Below, piece after piece: positions 50,139-59,289 of a stretch of 64,000 nt of DNA. The stretch comes from Ohtaekwangia sp. (GTDB lineage: Bacteria > Bacteroidota > Bacteroidia > Cytophagales > Cyclobacteriaceae), in assembly GCA_021155195.1 (NCBI GenBank), contig JAJNPV010000017.1, positions 248,001-312,000 of the forward strand, written 5' to 3'. A program made the position numbers and the translations under genes. Each line of letters begins with the position of its first letter. Positions within the stretch are counted from its first letter, which is position 1. The notes under the pieces are model-generated. The model saw nothing but the letters and a program-made list of their open reading frames with translations, made no database searches and had not been told where the DNA came from.

Positions 50139-51154
50139 CCCGCAAAATAAGGATTAAGTAAATTGATCCAATGTGTTTTCACAATCGACCAATCGTACTG
50201 TTCAACTTTTGTTCTGGCCTGTGTTTGAAATTGGTGTGCCCGATCCGCATTATTTAAAACGCTTTCGATGGCCTTCACAAATGCAGGCGCATCATGGGAT
50301 GGAACAAGTACACCTTCTTGTTCATGCGTAACCAAAAATGGTATGCCGCCTACATCGGTTGTAATGACAACAAGGCCCAGCGCCATTGCTTCAATCACAC
50401 TTACCGGATGATTGTCAATGGTGGTTGTATTCATGAAGATATCATGCTCAAAAGCAAGAGATCGAATTTCTGGTTTGGAGAGCTTGCCTGTAAAGGTAAT
50501 GTTTGTTTCCAGTACCTTATTTTTTGCAAGCTGACGACATCGATCAAGGCTTCCATCTTTATCCGGACCGATCATGGTTAAGTGAACGGATGGGTATTTA
50601 CTTTTCAGCTGCGCCACCACATCAATTGCCAATTCAGGGTTATAAATTTTATGAAATGATCTTACCCAAAGCATGCGTGGTAATAATTTAGTCCGGGCTT
50701 TAAATACATATTCACTTACCTCAATGAAGTTTGGAATAAAAATAACGTCAACACCTTTCTTCCGCAGTGCTTCATACATGTATTGAGAAGGCGCTACAAC
50801 ATGCGCGGCATTTCGCAAAAAGGAAGAAGTTATGCCAGCCGATTTTGCAATTCGATTAATAAAATCGCCACCTCTGATAATCGGAATATAGGGTTTATTC
50901 AAAACCCTGGAGAGAGTACCGATTATCCATGCAAAATAAAATCCCTGATAACTATAGGTATCAATCAAAACCATTTTTGTTTTTGACTGATTGCGAATCA
51001 ATACTCCGATCATGTGTAACAAGCGAAGTACTTTATTCTTTTGATGAGATGCCGACACAACCGGATAAAACGTTTGCAATTTGGGCACCAGCAATTCAAT
51101 AAAGGATGGATTGTTGCCCGTGGATGACAATATGTTTCCGAAGTATAAAATCAC
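50135..51154 (-). CDS. Glycosyltransferase family 4
   Basis: The 339-residue GT-B enzyme has a shortened N-terminal half beginning ILYFGNILSSTGNNPSFIELL. It has VAPSQYMYEALRKKGVDVIFIPNFI, MLWVRSFHKIYNPELAIDVVAQL (nucleotide contact), and TIDNHPVSVIEAMALGLVVITTDVGGIP, in which the usual first Glu of the E-x7-E motif is Asp. It should transfer one sugar to the growing unit. Overlaps of four bases on both sides show tight coupling with a methyltransferase and the CapK-like protein. Confidence 0.87.
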   Translation of the reverse strand: MILYFGNILSSTGNNPSFIELLVPKLQTFYPVVSASHQKNKVLRLLHMIGVLIRNQSKTKMVLIDTYSYQGFYFAWIIGTLSRVLNKPYIPIIRGGDFINRIAKSAGITSSFLRNAAHVVAPSQYMYEALRKKGVDVIFIPNFIEVSEYVFKARTKLLPRMLWVRSFHKIYNPELAIDVVAQLKSKYPSVHLTMIGPDKDGSLDRCRQLAKNKVLETNITFTGKLSKPEIRSLAFEHDIFMNTTTIDNHPVSVIEAMALGLVVITTDVGGIPFLVTHEQEGVLVPSHDAPAFVKAIESVLNNADRAHQFQTQARTKVEQYDWSIVKTHWINLLNPYFAG

Positions 51155-51864
51155 AATTTTGATTTTTGAAAGAGCATGACATGCTCGGATGCAAGAAATT
51201 GAAAAATCCTGCTCTTATAAACGCTCTTTAAAAAGAAAAAAGTAAAGTCCGTTCCCAATCGGCCTACCAGCGGAAACACAACAGGATACTGACATCTCTT
51301 CAAAACGTTCAAGCCGAGAACCTTTAGTTTTTTTATCAAATAATCAGGATCAATTTTGTTAAGGCTATAGCCATACTGTTCCTTTTTTTCTGACTGAAAG
51401 AATGAACGCAGGCGATAATAGAAATGGCCGGTATGCGATAATTGAAATATGGCAAGTCCTTCTGGTTTTAAAATAGACTCAATCTTGTTCAGTATTTTAT
51501 CAGTATCCCGTACGTGAGCCAAAACTCCAACACATAAAATAATATCAAACTTTTCTGAAAAGTTATAATCCTCCACATTCGCCTGAAGCAATGTAGCGTG
51601 ATTTTGAAATTCTCTCGGAATACTTTCTTTTACATGCTCGAGCATGGCCGTAGAGAAATCAAGAAAGCAGATGTTGTTTTCCGCAATGTATGAGATGCTC
51701 AATGAGCCATCACCACAACCAATATCTAGCATCCGGCAACCGCTTTGTTCGCCAAGGAGATTCCGTATTATCTCACTTCGTAACCGGATGCTTGGCCGGT
51801 TGGCAAGGTAAATAGCCGATTGCTCGAAAAATGCTTTTGCCTGTCCTGATCTACTTTCGTCCAT
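51151..51864 (-). CDS. Class I SAM-dependent methyltransferase
   Basis: The 237-residue protein has a canonical motif I, RMLDIGCGDGSLSISYI, then CFLDFSTAMLEHVKESIP, FDIILCVGVLAHVRD and EGLAIFQLSHTG. The N-terminus AFFEQSAIYLANRPSIRLRSEII suits small-molecule or sugar methyltransferases. It sits between two glycosyltransferases, so a sugar O-methylation is the best guess. Six bases separate it from the preceding GT4 gene. Confidence 0.85.
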   Translation of the reverse strand: MDESRSGQAKAFFEQSAIYLANRPSIRLRSEIIRNLLGEQSGCRMLDIGCGDGSLSISYIAENNICFLDFSTAMLEHVKESIPREFQNHATLLQANVEDYNFSEKFDIILCVGVLAHVRDTDKILNKIESILKPEGLAIFQLSHTGHFYYRLRSFFQSEKKEQYGYSLNKIDPDYLIKKLKVLGLNVLKRCQYPVVFPLVGRLGTDFTFFFLKSVYKSRIFQFLASEHVMLFQKSKL

Positions 51865-51870
51865 TTCAAA

Positions 51871-53016
51871 TCAATTACTAAAAATTTCGTACTGTAATCG
51901 ATTTACAAATTTCTCATAAGTAAAATCATTTGCCAATTTTTTTGATGCGTTTGATATTTCTGTGAGATCATGTCCACCATTCAAAATAAAATCAATGGTC
52001 TGACGAATCGTCTCCGGTTTATTGTTTTCCAGAAAAAAACCATTTACTCCATGCTGAATGTATTGTGATAATGCAGAAACATTAGTGACGATCGGTATGC
52101 ATCCAAATGCTGCTGCTTCAGCTAATACTTTCGGAAATCCTTCAGAGGCGGATGGAAGAATCATAAAATGTGATTTCGCATAGACCTCATTCAATTGGTC
52201 ACGATTAAGACTACCCATGAAGTGCACCGCACACAATGATTTTCTTGCCTGCAACTCATAATCCTTCTTTGAAGCTCCATCTCCTGCCAATAGCAATTCA
52301 TGTATCTTCTCAGATGATGTAAGAGACAAACATGCCGTCAATAAATTTCCAACTCCTTTCGCTTCTTCTAGTCGACCGGCAAAACAAAATGTGTACTTTG
52401 GATAAAATGTTTTGGTGGAAACTGAGCGTTCGGCCAATTTCAATTCTTTTCTTGTGAAGCAAGGATTTTCAAAAGAAAGAATGTGTGGCAACTGATCTGG
52501 CCATCGTCCATTGATTGTTACTTTTGAAAATACGGCCTTCAATGCCCACTTCTTTTGAAATCGGTAAAAGAATGGTGATTGATCTGCTACCCAATTCCCT
52601 GCATACTTGTGCCAGTACTTTTTATTCTTAAATAAAAACGAAAGCAATACGGTTAGCATTGCGGGTACGGACGGCCCTCGTGTGTGAATATTTTTAGCGG
52701 TAACAAGATACTTTAGAATAGTAACGATATAATACGGGAGTAATGCTAAGCTCCGCACCTTAGAAAAAAAAGTATGTCCTCCACAGGGCATCAGCAATTT
52801 AAATTGAATAGAGAGATGTGTTGTTGGACGGCCGTTACCAAAGACATAACTAGGACGATTAAATCCCAACCATATCACTTCATCAAATAAATTAGCCACC
52901 TGCTCAATCTCGCGCAAGGTCGGTTCATAAATATTAACATAAGCTTTTTCATCATACCACATGGGAGTATCTGAAATAATAACTAGCTTGGACCTTATGT
53001 TCTCTGAAATCTTCAT
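51871..53016 (-). CDS. Glycosyltransferase family 4
   Basis: The 381-residue GT-B enzyme contains a membrane-associated stretch near 88-108 (LALLPYYIVTILKYLV), the nucleotide-sugar segment FCFAGRLEEAKGVGNLLTACLSL, FMGSLNRDQLNEVYAKSHFMILPS and SEGFPKVLAEAAAFGCIPIVT with the E-x7-E catalytic motif. The N-terminus (IRSKLVIISDTPMWYDEKAYVN) is less typical. Sugar specificity cannot be told. It overlaps the next GT4 gene by four bases. Confidence 0.87.
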   Translation of the reverse strand: MKISENIRSKLVIISDTPMWYDEKAYVNIYEPTLREIEQVANLFDEVIWLGFNRPSYVFGNGRPTTHLSIQFKLLMPCGGHTFFSKVRSLALLPYYIVTILKYLVTAKNIHTRGPSVPAMLTVLLSFLFKNKKYWHKYAGNWVADQSPFFYRFQKKWALKAVFSKVTINGRWPDQLPHILSFENPCFTRKELKLAERSVSTKTFYPKYTFCFAGRLEEAKGVGNLLTACLSLTSSEKIHELLLAGDGASKKDYELQARKSLCAVHFMGSLNRDQLNEVYAKSHFMILPSASEGFPKVLAEAAAFGCIPIVTNVSALSQYIQHGVNGFFLENNKPETIRQTIDFILNGGHDLTEISNASKKLANDFTYEKFVNRLQYEIFSN

Positions 53017-54140
53017 TTAGTTATTACACATTTATCCAGCATGATTTCATCGAATACTTTTATATATTCTTTCACAATGGTAGACCAGCTAAACCGTGCT
53101 GCGTGTAATCGGGCATTTACTGAAAATGTTTTATAATTATTCATTATGGTTTGCACCGCAAAAGATATTTCTTCCATATTGTGCTCGTCTACCAGTATGC
53201 CCGAAAATTGATTTTCAATTGCATCAGCAATTCCACTATTGCGGCTACCGATAGCGGGAATTCCCAAATGATTCGCTTCAAGAATAGCAATACCAAAACC
53301 TTCAAAGTCTCCTTCACTGGTATGATTACTGAGCATTGTGAAAATATCCGATCCGGCCAGTGTTGCACTTAACTGTGCATCATCTACCGGACCATGAATA
53401 GAAATGTGGCTCTCAATATTTAACGCTTTAGCCGTTTCGGTAATTAAATAAGCCCGATTCGAAATACCGATACTATGATAATGAGCATCAGGATATTTCT
53501 TCAGGATGGTTGGCAATGCCTTAACCACATTCTGCTGTCCTTTGCGTTCACTGATTGAGCCAACCGTTATGAGTGACGGTGTGCCCTTAACCTTGGTTAT
53601 CTTTGTATTAAAATTTTCTTTTTTCTCGAAGCCATTATTAATGACAATAACCTTATTTTGAAATTTTGAATTGATCCTCTGTGCGGTATAATGTGATACT
53701 GCAATTATTTTTTCGCATTGCTGAAGACCGAAGTCTACCAATTTCCCATAGAGCGGATTCGATGCATTGATATCAATACCATGACCAATAGCAACTGCCT
53801 TAACTTGTTTACCAAACAAAGTAGAATAGATTCCCAATAAGATGAGCATCAGCATTCCGGAAGCAATGAGGATTGGTTGCTCGTCACATTGAACTTGCCT
53901 ATGCAAGGCCCTGACTAACTTGACATACTTTAAAAGTTTAAATCCTCTATTATCAATCTTTACAACCTCATACTCAAAACAGAATGATGTATCACGATCA
54001 AATTCTTCCCGTGCAACAGAGATTATTGAAATAGAGTATCCGTTAATATGAAGTTGATTGGCCAAACAATAAGCATGATTCCCAAGGCCACCAGGGCCGG
54101 GCGGAAATTCCGAAGCAAAAATGATTACACTCTTTTTCAT
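53013..54140 (-). CDS. Glycosyltransferase family 4
   Basis: The 375-residue GT-B enzyme starts SVIIFASEFPPGPGGLGNHAYCLANQL, the classical GT4 N-terminal GGxG loop. It continues with IIAVSHYTAQRINSKF, LITVGSISERKGQQNVVKALP and SEGDFEGFGIAILEANHLGIPAIGS, with E-x7-E in EGFGIAILE. It probably uses a retaining mechanism and acts at the cytosolic membrane face. Overlaps by four bases at both ends. Confidence 0.9.
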   Translation of the reverse strand: MKKSVIIFASEFPPGPGGLGNHAYCLANQLHINGYSISIISVAREEFDRDTSFCFEYEVVKIDNRGFKLLKYVKLVRALHRQVQCDEQPILIASGMLMLILLGIYSTLFGKQVKAVAIGHGIDINASNPLYGKLVDFGLQQCEKIIAVSHYTAQRINSKFQNKVIVINNGFEKKENFNTKITKVKGTPSLITVGSISERKGQQNVVKALPTILKKYPDAHYHSIGISNRAYLITETAKALNIESHISIHGPVDDAQLSATLAGSDIFTMLSNHTSEGDFEGFGIAILEANHLGIPAIGSRNSGIADAIENQFSGILVDEHNMEEISFAVQTIMNNYKTFSVNARLHAARFSWSTIVKEYIKVFDEIMLDKCVITK

Positions 54141-55705
54141 CGGCTTGAATTTTCTTTTAATTGCTCTGCCGCCCGAATAGATTTGCTCAACTTAAAAGGC
54201 ATAAGGAGCCACAGCAAAAGCGTAGTACCAAAATTATTTCGGTAAGATGCTTTAAAATAAAACCGAAGATATAAGTAACGCCAATACTTTGTAGGATGAT
54301 ATTTTCGGATAGTGTAAGTCTGACTTGGAGGTGGATATGGCCCGCTAAATGTAGTTTTGAATCGCCACCAAACACCAAACGTTCTTAATCCTCCGGTTAC
54401 TGCCTTGTAGTGAATGCGAATGGATTCCGGATTAAAAACAATACCAATACCTTTTAGGTAAATGCGAATTCCCAAATCATTGTCTGCACCCGGACCCTTA
54501 TCAAACGCTTTGTCAAAAAAATTAACTTCGCGGAGTATTTTCTTATGAATAAAACAATTGCCTGTATCTAATACATCTGCCTGATGATAAAAATTGATTG
54601 AGTACGGTAAATCCGTAAAATTTTGCCCGGGTGATAAAGATGCGCCAGTCGACACAAAGTATTCACTGTTCTCCAGAAAATGAATATGGGCTTCTGCCAT
54701 GTTGGGTAAAGCAACACTGTCGTCATCAAAGAGCAGACACCATTCGTTAGAAGTATGCATCAATGCATTATTACGCGCAGTCGATTGTCCTCTTACATCT
54801 GAATACACAACAATAACTTTCTTAGGATCATACTTTTCAAATACTGAAACATCACGCTTATCGACATCTGTTTGATCGTATACTATAATTTCATCTGGCG
54901 GTTTACTCTGTATCAATAAGCTTTCGATGGCAGCAGGTAAATAATCGTACCTGTTTAAGGTTGGAATGATGACCGAGTATTGATCAATTTTCTTTTGTTG
55001 TTTAATAGTCATCAAACTCCAACATGGATCGCCCTGAAAAAACAATGATGAAGGTAATACAATCCTAACAGCTTTCCGATATGCCTTAATAATGCGCAAC
55101 CATTGAATAGAATGCATTAACTTATATCCTAACAAGGTAACCACTGCTTTCCGATGAATGGTCTTACGCGTAAATAAAAAATCATTGTAATGATCAGACC
55201 ACGACTTTGCATCACTTTTCTGTACTGAATCAATTATATAAGAAGGATCATAAAAGACTGCTCCTCCGGAACGCAACACCCGGTATGCAAAATCCATCAC
55301 ATTAATGTCATTGCTGGAATAGTGTTCTGAGAAGCCTTGCAACTTATGCCATGCCGACATTTTTATTATCACAAAATGAGATGATGCTTTCCAACTAATA
55401 CTTCGCTGATCAATTGGCAAGTTCAGAAAAAACCAACTTAATGCAGTAATCTGTAAGGGCTGTAAAAGTTCTTGAGAATAAAATTTGAACCCTGCATGCA
55501 ACACATCTCCAATCAACTTTTGTGACTTAACAAACTCATAATTAATGGAAGAAATCAATGCTGCATCTGCGATTAAAAAATAGTCCGCCTTGCAGGATGA
55601 TATAGCATGAATGGCCGATTCCCAATCTGCAAATCCCCATGCATTTTCGGGCAGGGGAATATTGTTTCGATAATTATAAAAATAATAGTTAACGCGCTGA
55701 TTCAC
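54137..55705 (-). CDS. GT2 glycosyltransferase with a degenerate N-terminal GT-A-like domain
   Basis: The C-terminal part (from about residue 245 of the longest frame) is a complete GT2 domain: YSVIIPTLNRYDYLPAAIESLL, EIIVYDQTD, GQSTARNNAL, LLFDDDSVALP and a GADNDLGIRIYLKG acceptor segment. The first ~215 residues also resemble the second half of a GT-A fold (ADYFLIADAAL; MSAWHKLQGFSEHYSSNDINVMDFAYRVLRSGG) but lack an intact nucleotide-binding start and DxD motif. The frame is open to GTG 55750; I chose GTG 55705 to reduce overlap with the polymerase gene. There is no good ATG, so the start is uncertain. A tandem-domain or decayed fusion is likely. Confidence 0.8.
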   Translation of the reverse strand: MNQRVNYYFYNYRNNIPLPENAWGFADWESAIHAISSCKADYFLIADAALISSINYEFVKSQKLIGDVLHAGFKFYSQELLQPLQITALSWFFLNLPIDQRSISWKASSHFVIIKMSAWHKLQGFSEHYSSNDINVMDFAYRVLRSGGAVFYDPSYIIDSVQKSDAKSWSDHYNDFLFTRKTIHRKAVVTLLGYKLMHSIQWLRIIKAYRKAVRIVLPSSLFFQGDPCWSLMTIKQQKKIDQYSVIIPTLNRYDYLPAAIESLLIQSKPPDEIIVYDQTDVDKRDVSVFEKYDPKKVIVVYSDVRGQSTARNNALMHTSNEWCLLFDDDSVALPNMAEAHIHFLENSEYFVSTGASLSPGQNFTDLPYSINFYHQADVLDTGNCFIHKKILREVNFFDKAFDKGPGADNDLGIRIYLKGIGIVFNPESIRIHYKAVTGGLRTFGVWWRFKTTFSGPYPPPSQTYTIRKYHPTKYWRYLYLRFYFKASYRNNFGTTLLLWLLMPFKLSKSIRAAEQLKENSSR

Positions 55706-57083
55706 GATTAACAGTTTTGTTTCGCCAGGCTGGATGGAGAAATAACCCACTCACGACAAAGAAAGTCCCTAAAAATGTAAAGAGGGCACGACCCGGATAA
55801 ATGATTTCACCAAAAAAATTAACAATTAATATCCCAAAGAGAAGCCCGACAAATTCATTCGAAAAATTACGAGATTTTTTTGAGTTTGCATTTCGTGCAG
55901 ATTGCAATGCCAATTGAACCAGTTGATATAAAAATGTAAGGTAGATTATCATACCGATTATACCATGTTCAGCAAAAATATTGATATACGCATTGTGAGC
56001 GGCTAACGCGACACCACCTATTGCCCGTGACGCATTCTGAAATCCTGCACCAAATAACCAATACTCAGGTCTGGCTATTAAAGCAACAACTGCTTTTTGA
56101 TAAATAAACCAGCGGTTATCATCAATTCGTTCAAGATAATTTTTTTCATCTTCATCAAAAAAATCTAATGATGACTTTCCTAAATCTTTATGGGTATTGA
56201 TTGAGCGGTACAACAAAATTTCCTGAACGGATAATTGTTTTGAATCGGATCTTTTGCCTAAATTAAAATATGTGAATATTACAAAGATAGAACCAAAAAT
56301 CAACAAGAGGGTTATCGTTTTGCCTCTTGAAAAAAGTATGGTATATGCAACATAAACACCCAACACCAACCACCCTGAACGTCCCTGACTTACTATCATA
56401 GAATAACTCATAGGGATTAACCCCCCCATGAAAAAGAAATACTTTAGAGAAAATTTAAAATTTATTTTCAACGTTGCAAATACCATCACTATACCAATTG
56501 CCATCACTAAGCTATAATGAGTATGATTTGGGGCAAGTGTCGCGGTACTTAAATAACCCTCTGTGCCTTCCCAATAAGCCGAATAGTAGTCTGGCCAGAA
56601 ATTTGGAAGTACGCCTATGCCTTGAAGTGTGCCCAGAATGGAAATAAGAATAATAACAATTAATACACTATCATATAAAAACTGAAGTTGCCGTCTATTG
56701 GTAATTGCCATAAACATGAAAACAAATATTGAACTGAAGCTAAAGAAGCGGATATATCGAATAACTCCAATCAAGAATTTGTCACCTCTTAAAATCCCTA
56801 ATAAAATAAGTCCAAAAAAACCAACAATAACCCAGTACAAAAGATACTTGTGCGCCTTCGAAAGATTTCTCCAATACGAAAAAAAATCACCAATACGAGG
56901 TAATATAATAGTGAAGAGGATCATGATGAAGATCAAATCATATAATCTGATCTCACTGGCAGTTACTCCGAATATTACTCCTGTGCGAAGCAGGGGAAGA
57001 CAATAAAAATAGGACAACGATAAAGCAAAAATCCAAAAGAAATCTTTCGTCCACAAAACCTCACGCGATAATGTTTTTACCAT
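55689..57083 (-). CDS. O-antigen polymerase/ligase-like membrane protein
   Basis: The 464-residue protein has about 11-12 membrane helices and the Wzy_C/O-antigen ligase hallmark: a large extracytoplasmic loop holding RYLERIDD-like KNYLERIDDNRWFIYQKAVVALIARPEYWLFGAGFQNASRAI, then AAHNAYINIFAEHGIIGMIIYL. The NHTHYSLVMAIGIV and SQGRSGWLVLGVY segments are typical. It either polymerises lipid-linked repeats (Wzy) or ligates glycan to an acceptor. ATG 57083 follows GGGAAAG and fits the membrane-protein N-terminus; the longer frame to 57140 would overlap the GT4 gene. It is the only such gene in the window. Confidence 0.88.
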   Translation of the reverse strand: MVKTLSREVLWTKDFFWIFALSLSYFYCLPLLRTGVIFGVTASEIRLYDLIFIMILFTIILPRIGDFFSYWRNLSKAHKYLLYWVIVGFFGLILLGILRGDKFLIGVIRYIRFFSFSSIFVFMFMAITNRRQLQFLYDSVLIVIILISILGTLQGIGVLPNFWPDYYSAYWEGTEGYLSTATLAPNHTHYSLVMAIGIVMVFATLKINFKFSLKYFFFMGGLIPMSYSMIVSQGRSGWLVLGVYVAYTILFSRGKTITLLLIFGSIFVIFTYFNLGKRSDSKQLSVQEILLYRSINTHKDLGKSSLDFFDEDEKNYLERIDDNRWFIYQKAVVALIARPEYWLFGAGFQNASRAIGGVALAAHNAYINIFAEHGIIGMIIYLTFLYQLVQLALQSARNANSKKSRNFSNEFVGLLFGILIVNFFGEIIYPGRALFTFLGTFFVVSGLFLHPAWRNKTVNRESAR

Positions 57084-57093
57084 CTTTCCCTTT

Positions 57094-58233
57094 TTATAGA
57101 TAAAGCAAAAGATACTGATCCATCGCTTTCTGCAACCCAAATTTCTCCACGATCATTTCCTGACCCTTATGCGCAAGCATGATCCGATAGTCATCCTTGT
57201 CCATCATTGTGAACAAAGCTGTGGCTAATTCCTTTATTTCTCCTGTAGCAAACAAAAGCCCAGTTTTGCCATGTTCAATTACTTCAGCATTACCACTAAC
57301 ATTTGATGCAATGGCAGGGAGCCCGCACGCCATGGCTTCAATTAGCGCAAGCGGCAATCCTTCCCAACGTGAAGGTAATGCAAAACAATCCATGCCTTGT
57401 AACAAAATATCAATATCAGCTCTCCTTCCAAGGAAAACAACATCAGAGGATATATCCAACTTTACAGCTAATGATTGAAGGGATTCGAAATCTCCATTGC
57501 CAATCAACACGAGCTTAAAGGGCTTTGCATGCTTTATTTTTAAGATTGAACAGGCTTCCAGAATAAATTCATGTCCTTTTTGCCGAGAGACATTGGCAAC
57601 CACGCCAATACAAAATTCAGTTGGTTCCACGCCCATTCGGTTGCGGGCCTCTTTGCGCAATTGAGGCTGAGGCCGAAACATTTCCGTGTTCACAGAATTG
57701 TAGATTACAGAGAAGTTATTTTTTGATACACCAAGTAAGCCGGATATGTTTTCTTGAACTTTTTGAGAGACGCAAGTGTATTGATGGATAAACGGTTTTG
57801 ATAAAAAATAATACAATCGCAGTCGCAGCTTTGGCAAAAACACATTCCAGTTTTGATATTCGTTTTGTTGGGTAAAAATAATTCGCGTTGCCCCGCCAAG
57901 AGTGAAGCCTATAGTTTGCCATAACAAAGAAAACGCAACCTGACTGTGCACTACTCCTCCACCCAATGCACGGATCATTTGCGCGATGCGAAACGTAAAC
58001 GGTGCTGGACCCGAGTTCTGAAGCTTACACTCCCCTACATTTACACCGTGCTCTTCTAATGTTTTTAAGAATATGCCTCTTTTCCAGAGAATGCAGATTA
58101 CAGAAGGACTCCACGCTGTGTTTTTTTTCAAATACAAACACCAATCCGTTACCGATCGCTCAATGCCTCCGCTCTCCAGCGTTCCGACTATAAAAATAAT
58201 TTTCCTGATGTTTTTACTTTCGCTTGAATCCAT
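57094..58233 (-). CDS. Glycosyltransferase family 4
   Basis: The 379-residue GT-B enzyme starts RKIIFIVGTLESGGIERSVTDWCLYL (the GGxE loop), with IFTQQNEYQNWN, VIYNSVNTEMFRP, IGVVANVSRQKGHEFILEAC and SRWEGLPLALIEAMACGLPAIAS with E-x7-E. The open frame runs to 58338, but ATG 58233 gives a normal GT4 N-terminus and reduces overlap with the methyltransferase from 125 to 20 bases. It is followed by the polymerase after ten bases. Confidence 0.88.
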   Translation of the reverse strand: MDSSESKNIRKIIFIVGTLESGGIERSVTDWCLYLKKNTAWSPSVICILWKRGIFLKTLEEHGVNVGECKLQNSGPAPFTFRIAQMIRALGGGVVHSQVAFSLLWQTIGFTLGGATRIIFTQQNEYQNWNVFLPKLRLRLYYFLSKPFIHQYTCVSQKVQENISGLLGVSKNNFSVIYNSVNTEMFRPQPQLRKEARNRMGVEPTEFCIGVVANVSRQKGHEFILEACSILKIKHAKPFKLVLIGNGDFESLQSLAVKLDISSDVVFLGRRADIDILLQGMDCFALPSRWEGLPLALIEAMACGLPAIASNVSGNAEVIEHGKTGLLFATGEIKELATALFTMMDKDDYRIMLAHKGQEMIVEKFGLQKAMDQYLLLYL

Positions 58234-59101
58234 ATCCCCTGATGATATACGACCCATAGAAAAAATTGCCAAGCACATGACTGAGCAGCGAAAAAGGATA
58301 TCGCCATCCCCGAGCTGGTGGTGCAAAACAATTATCAACCTTTACCTTTTCAAATCCGGCTGTTGCTAATAATTGCGCCAACGGCTTGCGCCCAAAAAAC
58401 CAAAGATGATGAATGGAGGTAATACCTCGCTTTCGTTGGGGGACACTATTAAAAAACATATCGCGCCTAAATCCGAAATTATCCAGTTGATTAGGAACTT
58501 CTATAAACAATAATCCTCCTGGTTTTAAAACGCGTAACGCTTCCTGTGCAGCCTTCAAAGGATCTTCGAGATGCTCGAACACGTGGCTGGTATGAACAAT
58601 ATCAAAAGAAGCCTCCGCATAGGGTAATGCTTCGGCAAGGCCTTGAATAACATCATGCCCCTTGGCCTGGCATTTTAATACATCCTCCATAAAGGGTTCA
58701 ATGCCTTTTACAGACCAGCCACCTTTCGATGCTACATCCAATAAAGCTCCACCAGAAGTACCCACATCCAGCAATGTTTTGGTAGGACGATCCTTGAACA
58801 AGGAATTGAAAATATCAATCCGGTTTGTGAAATCATTGATACGCAGTTCATCCACGCTGGCATAGTTATATCCTTTCTTACCATATTCTGCTAAAGCTTC
58901 AGGAATAATTCCTTGCAGCATGGCCTCACGATTTTTTCTGCTTGGCCGCGGACATAGGTATAGCATACCCGTGTCCTTACATCGTACTACACGAATCGGG
59001 TCTGCCAGATTAAGGTGATATGCTCCCGAAGGGAAGTCCTCGTAATTTATTCTACCAGTAATAGTGCAAGGAGGTACTTCAAAATTTTCAGAATCGATCA
59101 T
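58214..59101 (-). CDS. Class I SAM-dependent methyltransferase
   Basis: The 295-residue protein has an N-terminal extension of about 85 residues with two cysteines (VPPCTITG and RVVRCKDTGMLYLCPRP), a possible metal-binding or recognition part like that of sugar methyltransferases. The core follows: LLDVGTSGGALLDVA, VKGIEPF, FDIVHTSHVFEHLEDP and GGLLFIEVPNQ. Only the extension resembles C-methyltransferase zinc modules; this is tentative. It is the first gene after a 188-base gap and directly follows a strong -7 box, so it probably heads an operon. Confidence 0.85.
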   Translation of the reverse strand: MIDSENFEVPPCTITGRINYEDFPSGAYHLNLADPIRVVRCKDTGMLYLCPRPSRKNREAMLQGIIPEALAEYGKKGYNYASVDELRINDFTNRIDIFNSLFKDRPTKTLLDVGTSGGALLDVASKGGWSVKGIEPFMEDVLKCQAKGHDVIQGLAEALPYAEASFDIVHTSHVFEHLEDPLKAAQEALRVLKPGGLLFIEVPNQLDNFGFRRDMFFNSVPQRKRGITSIHHLWFFGRKPLAQLLATAGFEKVKVDNCFAPPARGWRYPFSLLSHVLGNFFYGSYIIRGYGFKRK

Positions 59102-59122
59102 GGATTAGGGTTCAATAAGAGT

Positions 59123-59130
59123 CAAAAATA
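59123..59130 (-). promoter_or_regulatory. Putative -7 element heading the central glycan operon
   Basis: On the minus strand TATTTTTG fits TAnnTTTG and lies 21 bases before ATG 59101. The surrounding 17 bases (59122-59138) are identical to those at the gyrB promoter. The rest of the 188-base gap (59102-59289) shows only AT-rich sequence and a short inverted repeat (TTCAATTGTTCATTGAA at 59218). Confidence 0.5.
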
Positions 59131-59289
59131 AGGTTTTCGCACTACGTGTCCTAGAGTTTTGGCTTGGGGTCCAATATTTCAATTTGATTTAGTTATTAAA
59201 GCGATGGGGATATTTCTTTCAATTGTTCATTGAACAAACTTTAACTAAAAAATGTATCTACATCTTACTATTTACTATTGAATTTTTAT

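Noticed and set aside
58234..58338. N-terminal extension of the GT4 protein into the methyltransferase gene
   Set aside because: The 125-base overlap is unlikely, and ATG 58233 gives the normal family N-terminus.
59218..59234. Inverted repeat TTCAATTGTTCATTGAA as an operator
   Set aside because: The arms are short and AT-rich and there is no second copy near a promoter; not distinguishable from chance.
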